A stretch of 64,000 nucleotides of DNA. Source: Candidatus Tumulicola sp. (GTDB lineage: Bacteria; Vulcanimicrobiota; Vulcanimicrobiia; Eremiobacterales; Eremiobacteraceae). Location: NCBI GenBank assembly GCA_035601835.1, contig DATNNM010000009.1, forward strand, positions 79,194 to 143,193, given 5' to 3'. Shown here in pieces: positions 1 to 7,574 of the stretch (its first letter is position 1; each line of letters opens with the position of its first letter). Both the position numbers and the translations under genes were made by a program. The notes under the pieces are model-generated. The model made no database searches and had not been told where the DNA came from. It was given only the letters and a program-made list of their open reading frames with translations.

Positions 1-1061
1 TGCCACATGACCGTGCGCATGCCCCGCCCGTTCTCTTGGGGTTTGGGCATCGAAAGCAGCTCATCCCAGCGATGGAATCGCAGCGCATCGTAGGTGACGG
101 GAACCACGTCCTGCTGATCGGCGAGCTGTTTCGAGATGCGCGCCGCATCCGCGCTGTCTCCTTCCATCTCATAGCCGCTCACCAGCATCGTCAGGTTATG
201 ATTGTAGTAGCCGGAAGCTTCGCTGTCGTCGGGACCCATGTGCAGGTACGCGCGATCGTGCGCCGTCGCGTGCTCGTTGCTGCTCGTGGCCTTGTCGTAG
301 TTGCCCGTCCGCATGTAGATGTGAGCCGGCATGTGGACGAGGTGCGCGGCGGCGTCCTCGAAATGCATCGCATCGAGGCGCCCCGCCGAGATGAGCGCGC
401 GCTCGGGATGGCGTGACTCCTCGACGGCGTGGATATAGAAATGATTCGCGCCGATGTGCAGCGGGTCGCGCCGCATCACCGACTCCAGCGTTGCGATGAC
501 CTCGTTGGTGCCCTCGACCGGCGCGCCGTCCGAGGTGAACCATTTCCACGGGTGCAGCTCGAGGCCGCTTTCGGCATAGAGGGTGGCGGCGTCGAGGTCA
601 TCCGGATAACGCGCGACGAGGCCGGCCATCGCGGCATGATACGCGACGGCGAGCGCGCGCAGATCGCGCCCCGGATCGGACGAGTAACGCGCTGCGAGCG
701 CCTCGATGTAGGCCTTCTCTTCATCGGATGCATAGGGTTCGAGCGTTTTCGCATCGACCACGTCGTCGTATGCGGCTTTCTGACTTTGGCTGTCGGCCGT
801 TGTGTTCACGTTGGAACCCTGCGCGATCCCCATGCCCCACCAGCACATCGCGCAATGGGGGTCGGCCTTGGCAGCGCGCTCGAACGCTTTGTACGAAGCG
901 GCGCGGTTGTACGAATAGAGCAGCGTCAGGCCTTCGTCGAAAGCGTCTTGCGCAGCGGCGACGGTGGTGGAGATCGGGTGATGTTGGAGGGAGAACTGTC
1001 CGCCGGCGAGCGCCGGTGCGTTGAGCAGACATAGGACGAGAACTATGATGACTTGTTTCAA
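1..1061 (-). CDS. Exported tetratricopeptide-repeat protein, 3' end beyond window
   Basis: A single minus-strand frame stays open from a TTG start at 1061 to the left edge (about 353 residues seen, C-terminus missing). The TTG is chosen because a GGAG sits six bases upstream and the next residues form a signal peptide (KQVIIVLVLCLLNAPALA). The mature part begins with helical repeats and a CAMCWWG motif (Cys70, Cys73), a hallmark of a family of large periplasmic TPR proteins; two further TPR-like stretches follow. No enzymatic residues are recognisable. The two cysteines could form a disulfide or bind metal, which is inference. It is divergent from fchA. Family assignment is fairly sure, function unknown. 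Confidence 0.75.
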   Translation of the reverse strand, partial: MKQVIIVLVLCLLNAPALAGGQFSLQHHPISTTVAAAQDAFDEGLTLLYSYNRAASYKAFERAAKADPHCAMCWWGMGIAQGSNVNTTADSQSQKAAYDDVVDAKTLEPYASDEEKAYIEALAARYSSDPGRDLRALAVAYHAAMAGLVARYPDDLDAATLYAESGLELHPWKWFTSDGAPVEGTNEVIATLESVMRRDPLHIGANHFYIHAVEESRHPERALISAGRLDAMHFEDAAAHLVHMPAHIYMRTGNYDKATSSNEHATAHDRAYLHMGPDDSEASGYYNHNLTMLVSGYEMEGDSADAARISKQLADQQDVVPVTYDALRFHRWDELLSMPKPQENGRGMRTVMW

Positions 1062-1154
1062 TGTGACTCCATTTACAAACAGATAGGGCATGGCCGCGCG
1101 CGGCTGGAATCGCCTTCTACCATCCAGCTCGGGAATCCTCAAAGAGGGTCGCTT

Positions 1155-1793
1155 GTGAGTCTTGCCGGTCTATCGATCGAGGAGTACGCTCGCCGTTTGG
1201 GTTCGTCGGATCCAACGCCGGGCGGCGGCAGCGCGAGCGCCGTCGTCGGCGCGATGGGGGCAAGCCTGGTGCGAATGGTCGCGCTCCTCACCCTCGAGTC
1301 CCCGAAATACGCGGCAGTCGCCGCGCGCGCCGACTCGATCGCTCGCGATGCAGAAGCGCTGGCCCGCGAATTCTTGCGCTCCGTCGACGAAGACGTCACC
1401 GCGTTCGACAAGGTCAGCGCGGCGTACAAACTGCCCAAGGCAAGCGACGCCGAAAAAGCGGCTCGAACGGCGGCCATCCAAGCGTCCCTGCGCGGCGCGT
1501 GCGATCCTCCGCTCCAGGCCATCACGCTTGCGCAGCGGACTTGCGCGCTCGCCGTCGAGCTGGTCGATTTCGGCAACCCCAATGCGATCAGCGACATCGG
1601 CTGCGCGGCGCTCTTCGCGCAGGCGGCCGCGCGAGGCGCCGCGCTGAACATCGCGATCAACGCAAAGGCGCTCAAAGACGAAAGCGAGGCCGGGCGCGTG
1701 CTCGCGCGCATGACGACCAGCCTCGCGCAGGTGGGTTTGCTGGCCGAGGTCGTCAACGGCAAGGTCAAGAGCGCCATCGGATCGAGATCGTGA
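1155..1793 (+). CDS. fchA: Formiminotetrahydrofolate cyclodeaminase / methenyl-THF cyclohydrolase family protein
   Basis: This is a 212-residue member of the cyclodeaminase/cyclohydrolase family, which converts formimino-THF to methenyl-THF or hydrolyses methenyl-THF in the cytoplasm. The N-terminal SSDPTPGGGSASA stretch and the DFGNPNAISDIGCAA segment in the second half are typical of the fold. GTG at 1155 is chosen as the start because AGAGGG lies just upstream and homology begins there; the frame is open upstream to 1053 without family-like sequence. The stop overlaps the folD start by four bases (GTGA), so the two are translationally coupled and act on successive one-carbon folate steps. 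Confidence 0.87.
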   Translation: MSLAGLSIEEYARRLGSSDPTPGGGSASAVVGAMGASLVRMVALLTLESPKYAAVAARADSIARDAEALAREFLRSVDEDVTAFDKVSAAYKLPKASDAEKAARTAAIQASLRGACDPPLQAITLAQRTCALAVELVDFGNPNAISDIGCAALFAQAAARGAALNIAINAKALKDESEAGRVLARMTTSLAQVGLLAEVVNGKVKSAIGSRS

Positions 1794-2644
1794 CCGCGGC
1801 CGTCCTGAGCGGCCGCGAGCTCGCCGACCGCATTCGCGCTGACGTCCGCAACAGAGCGCGCGCTTTGCGCGAGCGCGACATCGTGCCGCGCTGCGCCGTT
1901 TTTGCCGCCGAGGGCGATGCCGAAGGGATCTACTACGCCGAATCGCTCTCGAAGGTCGGTTTGAAAACCGACGTCGACGTCGGGCTCGTCGTGATCCCGT
2001 CGAAGGCCGGCACCGCCGGTTTTGCTGCAGCGGTGGCGGGCGCGAGCGCTGACCCTTTGATCCACGGGATCCTCGTGCAGCGCCCGTTGCCGGCGCCGTT
2101 CGACCGCAGGCGGGTGTGCGATGCGATTGTCGTCGGCAAAGATGTCGACGCATCGAATCCATACTCGTTCGGTCTGCTGGCACAAGGCACGCCGGCGTTC
2201 GCGCCGGCGACGGCCGCGGCGGTGCTGGAGCTTGCGCGGTCGCGCTCCGTGGTTCCGCTAGCAGGCGCAAGCGTCGTCGTGGTCGGTCGGTCGCCCGTGG
2301 TCGGCAGGCCGGTCGCGCTGCTGTTGTCGGTCGCCGACGCGACCGTGACGCTATGCCACTCGCGGACGCGGGATCTCGCGTCGGTATGCGCGCGGGCCGA
2401 CATCCTCGTGGCGGCGATCGGAAGACCGCGCTTCATCGGCGCCGCTCACGTCAAGCCGGGCGCGACCGTCATCGACGTCGGCATAAACTTTGTGGACGGC
2501 CGCATGGTCGGCGACGTCGACTTCGATGCGGTGAGCGAAATAGCAGGCGCTGTTTCTCCCGTGCCCGGAGGCGTCGGCCCGGTGACGACGTCGATTCTGC
2601 TCAGGCACGTCGTCGAAGCAGCGGAAAAGCTCAAAGGCCCTTAG
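1790..2644 (+). CDS. folD: Bifunctional methylene-THF dehydrogenase / methenyl-THF cyclohydrolase
   Basis: A 284-residue FolD, the normal length, interconverting methylene-, methenyl- and 10-formyl-THF with NADP. Visible family landmarks are YYAESLSKVG near the N-terminus (catalytic region), HGILVQRPLP, the VVVGRSPVVGRPVA dinucleotide-binding segment and the C-terminal PVPGGVGPVTTSILLRH signature. The expected YxxxK lysine is present (YAESLSK). The GTG start at 1790 overlaps the fchA stop. Having a dedicated cyclohydrolase just upstream suggests flux through methenyl-THF, for example from formimino donors. Confidence 0.93.
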   Translation: MTAAVLSGRELADRIRADVRNRARALRERDIVPRCAVFAAEGDAEGIYYAESLSKVGLKTDVDVGLVVIPSKAGTAGFAAAVAGASADPLIHGILVQRPLPAPFDRRRVCDAIVVGKDVDASNPYSFGLLAQGTPAFAPATAAAVLELARSRSVVPLAGASVVVVGRSPVVGRPVALLLSVADATVTLCHSRTRDLASVCARADILVAAIGRPRFIGAAHVKPGATVIDVGINFVDGRMVGDVDFDAVSEIAGAVSPVPGGVGPVTTSILLRHVVEAAEKLKGP

Positions 2645-2655
2645 AAACTGCCCGC

Positions 2656-3246
2656 GTGTCCACAGCACGCGCCGGCAACGGCGGGGCGCCTTCGCCAGAA
2701 CAAATCGCCTTCGTCGAAGAGGCGATGGCGAAGTTCGGTCGCCAGACGTACAATTACGCCTATCGCCTGACCAGCAACGAAGCGGACGCGCGCGATCTCG
2801 CGCAAGACGCGTTCATCCGCGTGTTCCGCGCCTGGCAGTCGTTCCGGCCGGGCACGTCGTTTCTCGCGTGGATCTACCGCATCGTCACCAATCTGCATCG
2901 CGACGAGCTGCGCCGCCGCAAGGGCATCTTCACGCAGCCGCTGCCCGAAGACAACCAACCTCAGGAAACGCCGCATGCCGTGACCGTGCACGATCCGATC
3001 ACCGCGATGCACGAGCAGCAGCTTTCGCCGGCTATGGATCGAGCGCTGCGGGGACTCACGCCCGAGCAACGCACGGTGGTGATCCTCGCCGACGTCGAAG
3101 ACTATTCGTATCAGGAAATCGCCCAGACGGTAGGCTGCTCGATCGGCACGGTTCGGTCGCGGCTTCACCGTGCGCGCTCGCAGTTGCGGCGGCTGGTGCA
3201 GCGCGAGCGCACGCCCGGTGTCGGTGGCGGAGCAGCAAGCATATGA
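2656..3246 (+). CDS. ECF-type RNA polymerase sigma factor
   Basis: About 196 residues with the two sigma-70 regions. Region 2 is visible as ADARDLAQDAFIRVFRAWQSF followed by FLAWIYRIVTNLHRDELRRR, and region 4 as LTPEQRTVVILADVEDYSYQEIA ending in GTVRSRLHRARSQLR, a helix-turn-helix for the -35 element. GTG 2656 is the first in-frame start after folD; ATG 2725 is an internal alternative but would cut region 2. The next gene encodes a zinc-binding anti-sigma protein and the one after an RseB-like protein, so it belongs to an envelope-stress-type regulatory module. Target genes cannot be read from the window. Confidence 0.88.
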   Translation: MSTARAGNGGAPSPEQIAFVEEAMAKFGRQTYNYAYRLTSNEADARDLAQDAFIRVFRAWQSFRPGTSFLAWIYRIVTNLHRDELRRRKGIFTQPLPEDNQPQETPHAVTVHDPITAMHEQQLSPAMDRALRGLTPEQRTVVILADVEDYSYQEIAQTVGCSIGTVRSRLHRARSQLRRLVQRERTPGVGGGAASI

Positions 3247-3340
3247 CCCGCATAGTGGAACGACTTTTGGCTCATCGTTGCGGCATCGTCCCGCAACGCT
3301 TTACCTCTACGCTGCGTTACCTATTTCAGGAGGAGTCTGC

Positions 3341-3844
3341 GTGCAACGCCAGACTTATATTATGACTTGCGATCTTTGCCGAGAATTACTGACCGACTAC
3401 ATCCACGGGGAGCTCGACGCCGCCCGTGATGCGGCCATACACGGTCACATCCAATCGTGTGTGGACTGCCGCAACGAGTGGCAGGCCGAAGTGGAGCTGA
3501 CCGAGTCGATCCGCAGCGCGATGGGCGAAGAGCGCGAGCTGCCGATGGCTGTGGTCGTGGGCGTTCGTCACGCGATGCGCGGACAAGCCGCGCCCGGCAT
3601 GCTCGAGAAGCTTCGCGCCGCGTTGCGGCCTGCGATCCTCGGGCCGGCGGCCGCCGCGGTCTTGCTGGTCATCGGCATCGTTCGCTACGATCAGGCGCAG
3701 CACGCTACCTCCGCGCTTTCGTCTTCGTACTTCGTGCGCCAGCACGTCGCGCAGACGATCGGCTCTCCGTCCAACGATCGCGCGTGGGACGCGTACCTCC
3801 TGACATCTGCAAACGCCAACACCGCGGATGTCGTTTCGCCTTAG
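3341..3844 (+). CDS. Anti-sigma factor with zinc-finger domain
   Basis: A 167-residue single-pass membrane protein. The N-terminus has the ZAS-type zinc finger (CDLCRELL, then HIQSCVDC, an HxxxCxxC motif). A hydrophobic segment AAAAVLLVIGIV near residue 110 would cross the membrane, leaving a short extracytoplasmic tail. The start is the GTG at 3341 because AGGAGGAG lies five bases upstream; ATG 3362 lies just inside. It follows the ECF sigma gene by about 95 bases and overlaps the next gene by 17. It presumably holds the sigma factor inactive until an envelope signal arrives. Confidence 0.83.
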   Translation: MQRQTYIMTCDLCRELLTDYIHGELDAARDAAIHGHIQSCVDCRNEWQAEVELTESIRSAMGEERELPMAVVVGVRHAMRGQAAPGMLEKLRAALRPAILGPAAAAVLLVIGIVRYDQAQHATSALSSSYFVRQHVAQTIGSPSNDRAWDAYLLTSANANTADVVSP

Positions 3845-4877
3845 CGGGCTTTTCAGCCGCTGCGCGATCATCGTAGCCGCGCTCATGGCGGCCGCGGCGC
3901 CGGCGTTTGGTGCTTCGACCGCGCTTGACGGCCTTTCGCTGCTCACCCAGGCGGTCGCCGCCGACGACCGCGTTTCGTTTTCGGGCACGGTCACCTCGGT
4001 CGTCTACGATCGCGAGTCGGCAAACGCGACGGTCGTGCGCATCGATCATCTCGCGCCGCACAGTTGGCGGCTGTGGTTCGTAGCTCCGGCGGACGCGTAC
4101 GGCCGACTGATCTTGTCCAACGAGTCGGTGGCCTATCAGTACGAGCCGAAGACCGGCAAAGTGTTCAGCAACGATTGGGGTCTGCTCGCGCCGGGCATTG
4201 ACGCGGCGCTCGATCTCGGGCGGGTGCAGCAAAACTACGCGATCCAGGTCGGCGCCGAGACCAGCGTCGCCGGGCACAAGGTGCTGACGCTTTCGCTCGT
4301 CTCGAATTTCTCAGACGCGCTGGTGCAGCGCCTGTGGATCGATGAGGTCACGAAAGTGGTGCTGCAGCGCGAGGCGTATCACGCGGATGGGACCATCGCC
4401 TCGAAGACCACGTTCGACAACATCAAGTACGTCAAGAGCTTGCCGGAGGAGCTGTTCCGCCTCACCGTGCCGGCCGGCATGACGCTCGTGCGCGGCGCGG
4501 CCTACGGCAAATCGACGACGGACGTTGCGACTCTCGCCGCCAACGCCAAATTCAAGGTCGTAGCGCCGAAGAGTCTGCCCAACGGTTTCTCGCTTCAGAA
4601 GGCGTCGACCGAGACGCGCGACGGCGTTGAGACGGTCCAACTCATCTACAGCGACGGCTTGCGCACGTTCTCGCTGTTCGAGAACGCGACGGCTCGGCTG
4701 CCGAAGTTCGAAGGCGCGGCGCCGAAATCGATCAGCGTCGGCGGTCAGGCAGGTCAATACGCGTTGCTGTCCGGCCAGTCGATTCTGTCCTGGAACGCCG
4801 GCAAGCTCAATCTGACGATGGTCGGCGACGTGGGACCCAAAGAATTAGCGCGCATCGGCGCGGCGCTTAGGCCGTAA
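3828..4877 (+). CDS. Exported MucB/RseB-like sigma-regulatory protein
   Basis: 349 residues with a signal peptide (AIIVAALMAAAAPAFGAS) and a mature region resembling the LolA-like N-terminal domain of MucB/RseB: early SFSGTVTSVVYDRES, then SWRLWFVAPADAYGRL and LWIDEVTKVVLQRE. Proteobacterial RseB binds the periplasmic side of RseA and senses mislocalised lipids or lipopolysaccharide. Here it overlaps the anti-sigma gene, which fits the same role. A C-terminal region (residues about 225-349) with FSLFENA and an AGQYALLSG segment matches the smaller RseB domain less clearly. The ORF begins inside the anti-sigma gene, suggesting translational coupling. Confidence 0.72.
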   Translation: MSFRLSGLFSRCAIIVAALMAAAAPAFGASTALDGLSLLTQAVAADDRVSFSGTVTSVVYDRESANATVVRIDHLAPHSWRLWFVAPADAYGRLILSNESVAYQYEPKTGKVFSNDWGLLAPGIDAALDLGRVQQNYAIQVGAETSVAGHKVLTLSLVSNFSDALVQRLWIDEVTKVVLQREAYHADGTIASKTTFDNIKYVKSLPEELFRLTVPAGMTLVRGAAYGKSTTDVATLAANAKFKVVAPKSLPNGFSLQKASTETRDGVETVQLIYSDGLRTFSLFENATARLPKFEGAAPKSISVGGQAGQYALLSGQSILSWNAGKLNLTMVGDVGPKELARIGAALRP

Positions 4878-5131
4878 AACGCGACTGGGGCTAAACCCGC
4901 ACCTCGGCAGACCACGCCCCCACCATTAGCTGTCTCGGTTGCCTCCCGCACCCGCCTCCCAAGATCACAACGCGCACACACAGATCCTCGCCTACCATTT
5001 TCGGTGCTAGGCTAGGCTTAAGTTTGCGGACTTCACTAGTGGCCCCGCGACGTCTTTCTGGCAGACTGAAACGTGGAGGTATCCGGGTAGAGAGCCTGGG
5101 CTAGCTCCTTGCGATTGCTTGTGGAAGGGGA

Positions 5132-5743
5132 TTGAATCTCCGCATCATGCGCAAACATTGGTCCAAGCCGCTCGTAGTGCTTTGCCTCTTATCGGTGTCG
5201 GCCACTGCCGTAGCTAGTTGTTCGAATTCGCTGGGTCCGGCTTCTGGAACGATTGCCGGATCCGGTGCGTTTCAGACAAACACAAGTCTAATCCCTGGGA
5301 CGGATAGCGGCATTAACGCCTGCGTCGCGGCTCTGCAGCAGATTCTACAAAATGCTGGGCTTCCTACGCTCGGCAATGGTACGGTCGGCGTCGAGCGCTT
5401 CGTTGATGCTTTGCGCACCGGCTGGGCGAGTCAGCCGTACGGAACGGCGACAAACGGTTCGCCGGGGCAGCGTGGCTCCATCGCGATCGGTGTCACGCAG
5501 TCGCAGGCAGTTCAGGGCGACATAGTCGTACAGGGAGACGGCTACCTTGGCAACGATGGCGAGAACCACGTCGGGATTTGCGAGAACAACGGATGCACAA
5601 TGATCCTGTCGAATGCCAGCCGCTCGGACCCCAGCGTTTCGTGCGTCGCCCCGTGCTTTGGCTGGGAAGCCACGAGCGCAGACTATCAAAACGCCTTTAA
5701 TCCAGTGAATCCAAGCGGCTATTACCACTTGGCGCCTTACTAA
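5132..5743 (+). CDS. Exported CHAP/NlpC-P60-like protein (hypothetical)
   Basis: About 203 residues with a signal peptide (VVLCLLSVSATAVASC), possibly a lipoprotein because of the ASC at its end. The mature protein has a candidate Cys nucleophile in GINACVAALQQIL and, about 100 residues later, QGDIVVQGDGY followed by NHVGICENNGC. This order of Cys, then GD(I/V)VV, then HVGI matches CHAP or NlpC/P60 cell-wall hydrolases. I see no sure third catalytic residue, so the fold is likely and activity only inferred. The start is TTG 5132 (GGAAGGGG just upstream) or ATG 5147. A 254-base gap with no gene precedes it. Confidence 0.6.
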   Translation: MNLRIMRKHWSKPLVVLCLLSVSATAVASCSNSLGPASGTIAGSGAFQTNTSLIPGTDSGINACVAALQQILQNAGLPTLGNGTVGVERFVDALRTGWASQPYGTATNGSPGQRGSIAIGVTQSQAVQGDIVVQGDGYLGNDGENHVGICENNGCTMILSNASRSDPSVSCVAPCFGWEATSADYQNAFNPVNPSGYYHLAPY

Positions 5744-5773
5744 TCGATAGTGATAAGGAGCGCGAAGGACAGA

Positions 5774-6193
5774 GTGAGAAAAAAAACTTTAGGACTCCTT
5801 TGGATGTCGGCCTTTCTGTTGGCCCTGATTATCGTAGCGATTGTTCCCAACCGCGCCGTGCTGGGAGGTGGGACTCAATCCGATCTTGTGCAACTTGAAG
5901 AGCTGACCAATAAGAAACTCACCGGCGTTTACGCTGTGCCCGCGCAGCCGCAAATCACTTATTACGCAATTGATTTGAACTCTTCTCCGCCCTACGCCCT
6001 GGTCGACTGGATCGGTTACAGGTTTGCGGGCGCTGAATTCGTGGCCACGAAGAGCAAGAGCGGCATTTGGTCACTGACGTTCGGATCTGGTGGGCTTTAC
6101 AGCACACAGGAGCTCATCGACTACGGAGTGCCCTCGGCCGTGGCGACATATCTCAAGGCCAACATGAAACCGTTGCCGACGCCGACACCGTAG
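5774..6193 (+). CDS. Membrane-anchored or exported hypothetical protein
   Basis: About 139 residues. A basic start (VRKKTLG) is followed by one hydrophobic segment (LLWMSAFLLALIIVAIVP), then a soluble domain ending in a proline/threonine tail (PLPTPTP). I recognise no family. GTG 5774 is preferred over the upstream GTG 5750 because GAAGGA lies just before it and it gives a normal signal sequence. It is 30 bases behind the CHAP-like gene on the same strand, so the two are probably co-transcribed and may act together outside the membrane. Confidence 0.55.
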   Translation: MRKKTLGLLWMSAFLLALIIVAIVPNRAVLGGGTQSDLVQLEELTNKKLTGVYAVPAQPQITYYAIDLNSSPPYALVDWIGYRFAGAEFVATKSKSGIWSLTFGSGGLYSTQELIDYGVPSAVATYLKANMKPLPTPTP

Positions 6194-6378
6194 CGAAAAC
6201 ATCGCCGCCCAAACCCTTTTCTATCGAAGAGGTGGTTTCGAGTCCTGGGATAAGACGACCGACGAGGGACGCCGGACGCGCGTAACACGGCCGAGCGAAA
6301 GTAAGTTGCCGAAGACTCGGAGGAAGAGAACTCCGTCGGTAGTTGCTTATATCGTTTAATTCGGAGCCTCCCTTGGCA

Positions 6379-6440
6379 CGGACCTAAAGGTCCGTGGCTA
6401 CGTATACGCGGGTCCGTGGCTACGAAGGTCCGTGGCTACA
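6379..6440. repeat. Cluster of CTACA-tailed hairpin repeats (GGACC type, three copies)
   Basis: One full palindrome (CGGACC-TAAA-GGTCCG then TGGCTAC) is followed by two half copies (GGTCCGTGGCTAC). The last copy runs into the 3' end of the HDAC-family gene and provides its TAG stop on the other strand. The rest of 6194-6378 shows no gene. Confidence 0.85.
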
Positions 6441-7467
6441 TTACCAGCCAGCGAAGCGCTTCAGCGGTCATCGCTGCTAGGCGCTTGTCTGCGGGCACGC
6501 GCGCCGCGGGCACGGCCGTGCGAGCCGAACACGCGCCAAAGGAGCGCGCCAAGGCTTCTCCGCTCGCCTTGAGGTTCTCGAGCGAGTAGCCGCCTTCGAG
6601 GACGAGCGCGATGCCGGCGCCCGCGTCCGCGCCGGCCTGGCCGATGAGACCACACAACGCATCGACTGCGCTGATGTCGATCGGCAGGCCTGCGATTGGA
6701 TCGCCCGCTAGAAAGTCAAACCCGGCGGACACGACGATCGTGGCCGGCTTGATCCGCCGGGTCGTGGCCGGCAGCAACGTCGACCAGACGGCCACAAAAT
6801 CTTCCGTGTCGGTTGAGTGCGCGAGCGGGATGTCGATGACGAAGCCGTTGTTTGCGACTTGGGATTCGTCGAACGCGCCGGTGCCGGGATATGCCGGATA
6901 GGCATGCGTCGAGATGAAGCCGAGCGGCGGTCCGGGCCGCGCGTGGGCTTCTTCTACCCACGCTTGGGTGCCGTTGCCGTGATGGTAGTCCAAGTCGACG
7001 ATGAGGACGGCGCCGTTCGCGCGCGCGTGCGCGGCCGCCAGCGCCGCGTTGTTGAGAAGGCAGAAACCCATGCCGCGCGCGGGTTCGGCGTGATGCCCGG
7101 GCGGCCGCGTGACCCCCAGCGCGGGCGCGTCGACGCGAGCACGCTCGGAGGCCGATACCGCGGCGCCGGCGGCCAGCAGTGCGATCTCGAAAGAATCATG
7201 CCCGACCATGGTGTCGCCGGTGGGAAGTTCGCCGACTTCGCCCGGCTGCAGCGACTCGCAATATCGCTCGATCAGACTGAGGTACGGCTCGTCGTGCACG
7301 CTCGCGAGCGCGCCACGATCCAGCGGCGTCGGGGCGATGAACGAATCGGGCGCGCTTCCGCCCTGCGCGAGACCCTCTATGAACGCCGCGAGCCGCGCGG
7401 GCCGCTCGGGATGGCCCCGCCCGGTAAGGTGCTCGGTGAAGCGATGGTGATAGAAGACTTGGAGCAT
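6436..7467 (-). CDS. Histone-deacetylase-family (AcuC/APAH-like) zinc deacylase
   Basis: 343 residues, the usual length. It has the class II HDAC-like signature: PGHHAEPARGMGFCLLNN (His-His charge relay), then LIVDLDYHHGNGTQ with the zinc Asp and His, and later SAGFDFLAGDPIAG with the second zinc Asp. The N-terminus (VFYHHRFTEHLTGRGHPERP) matches acetylpolyamine amidohydrolase and AcuC-type enzymes. The likely substrates are acetylated small amines or protein lysines in the cytoplasm; the sequence does not tell which. The stop codon lies inside a hairpin repeat. It stands alone between repeat clusters. Confidence 0.9.
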   Translation of the reverse strand: MLQVFYHHRFTEHLTGRGHPERPARLAAFIEGLAQGGSAPDSFIAPTPLDRGALASVHDEPYLSLIERYCESLQPGEVGELPTGDTMVGHDSFEIALLAAGAAVSASERARVDAPALGVTRPPGHHAEPARGMGFCLLNNAALAAAHARANGAVLIVDLDYHHGNGTQAWVEEAHARPGPPLGFISTHAYPAYPGTGAFDESQVANNGFVIDIPLAHSTDTEDFVAVWSTLLPATTRRIKPATIVVSAGFDFLAGDPIAGLPIDISAVDALCGLIGQAGADAGAGIALVLEGGYSLENLKASGEALARSFGACSARTAVPAARVPADKRLAAMTAEALRWLVM

Positions 7468-7486
7468 TTAAGGAATCAGCACACTC

Positions 7487-7573
7487 CCGGGGCTAAAGCC
7501 CCGGCACTACACACATGCACGGACCTAAAGGTCCGTGGCTACATTTTACCCGAGCTTCGCTCGGGTCGCTACA
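7487..7573. repeat. Three different CTACA-tailed hairpin repeats in tandem
   Basis: A CCGGGGC-TAAA-GCCCCGG hairpin with CACTACA, a CGGACC-TAAA-GGTCCG hairpin with TGGCTACA, and a CCCGAGC-TTC-GCTCGGG hairpin with TCGCTACA follow each other. Each has perfectly matched arms. They fill the gap between the TPR gene end and the HDAC-family gene start, both on the minus strand. Confidence 0.9.
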
Positions 7574-7574
7574 T

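Noticed and set aside
36..1034. Several plus-strand ORFs at the left end
   Set aside because: They are antisense to the continuous TPR gene on the minus strand, which has a signal peptide and CxxC motif.
1499..1789. Upstream extension of the folD frame
   Set aside because: It lies in another frame within fchA; FolD homology begins at GTG 1790.
4990..5131. Possible riboswitch leader before the CHAP-like gene (some ydaO-like words)
   Set aside because: Single words only (GGTATCCGGGTAGAGAGCC); the conserved core of the c-di-AMP riboswitch is not found. A covariance scan would decide.
6211..6250. tRNA T-arm-like sequence GGTTTCGAGTCC
   Set aside because: No acceptor or anticodon arm around it, and the loop has an extra base.
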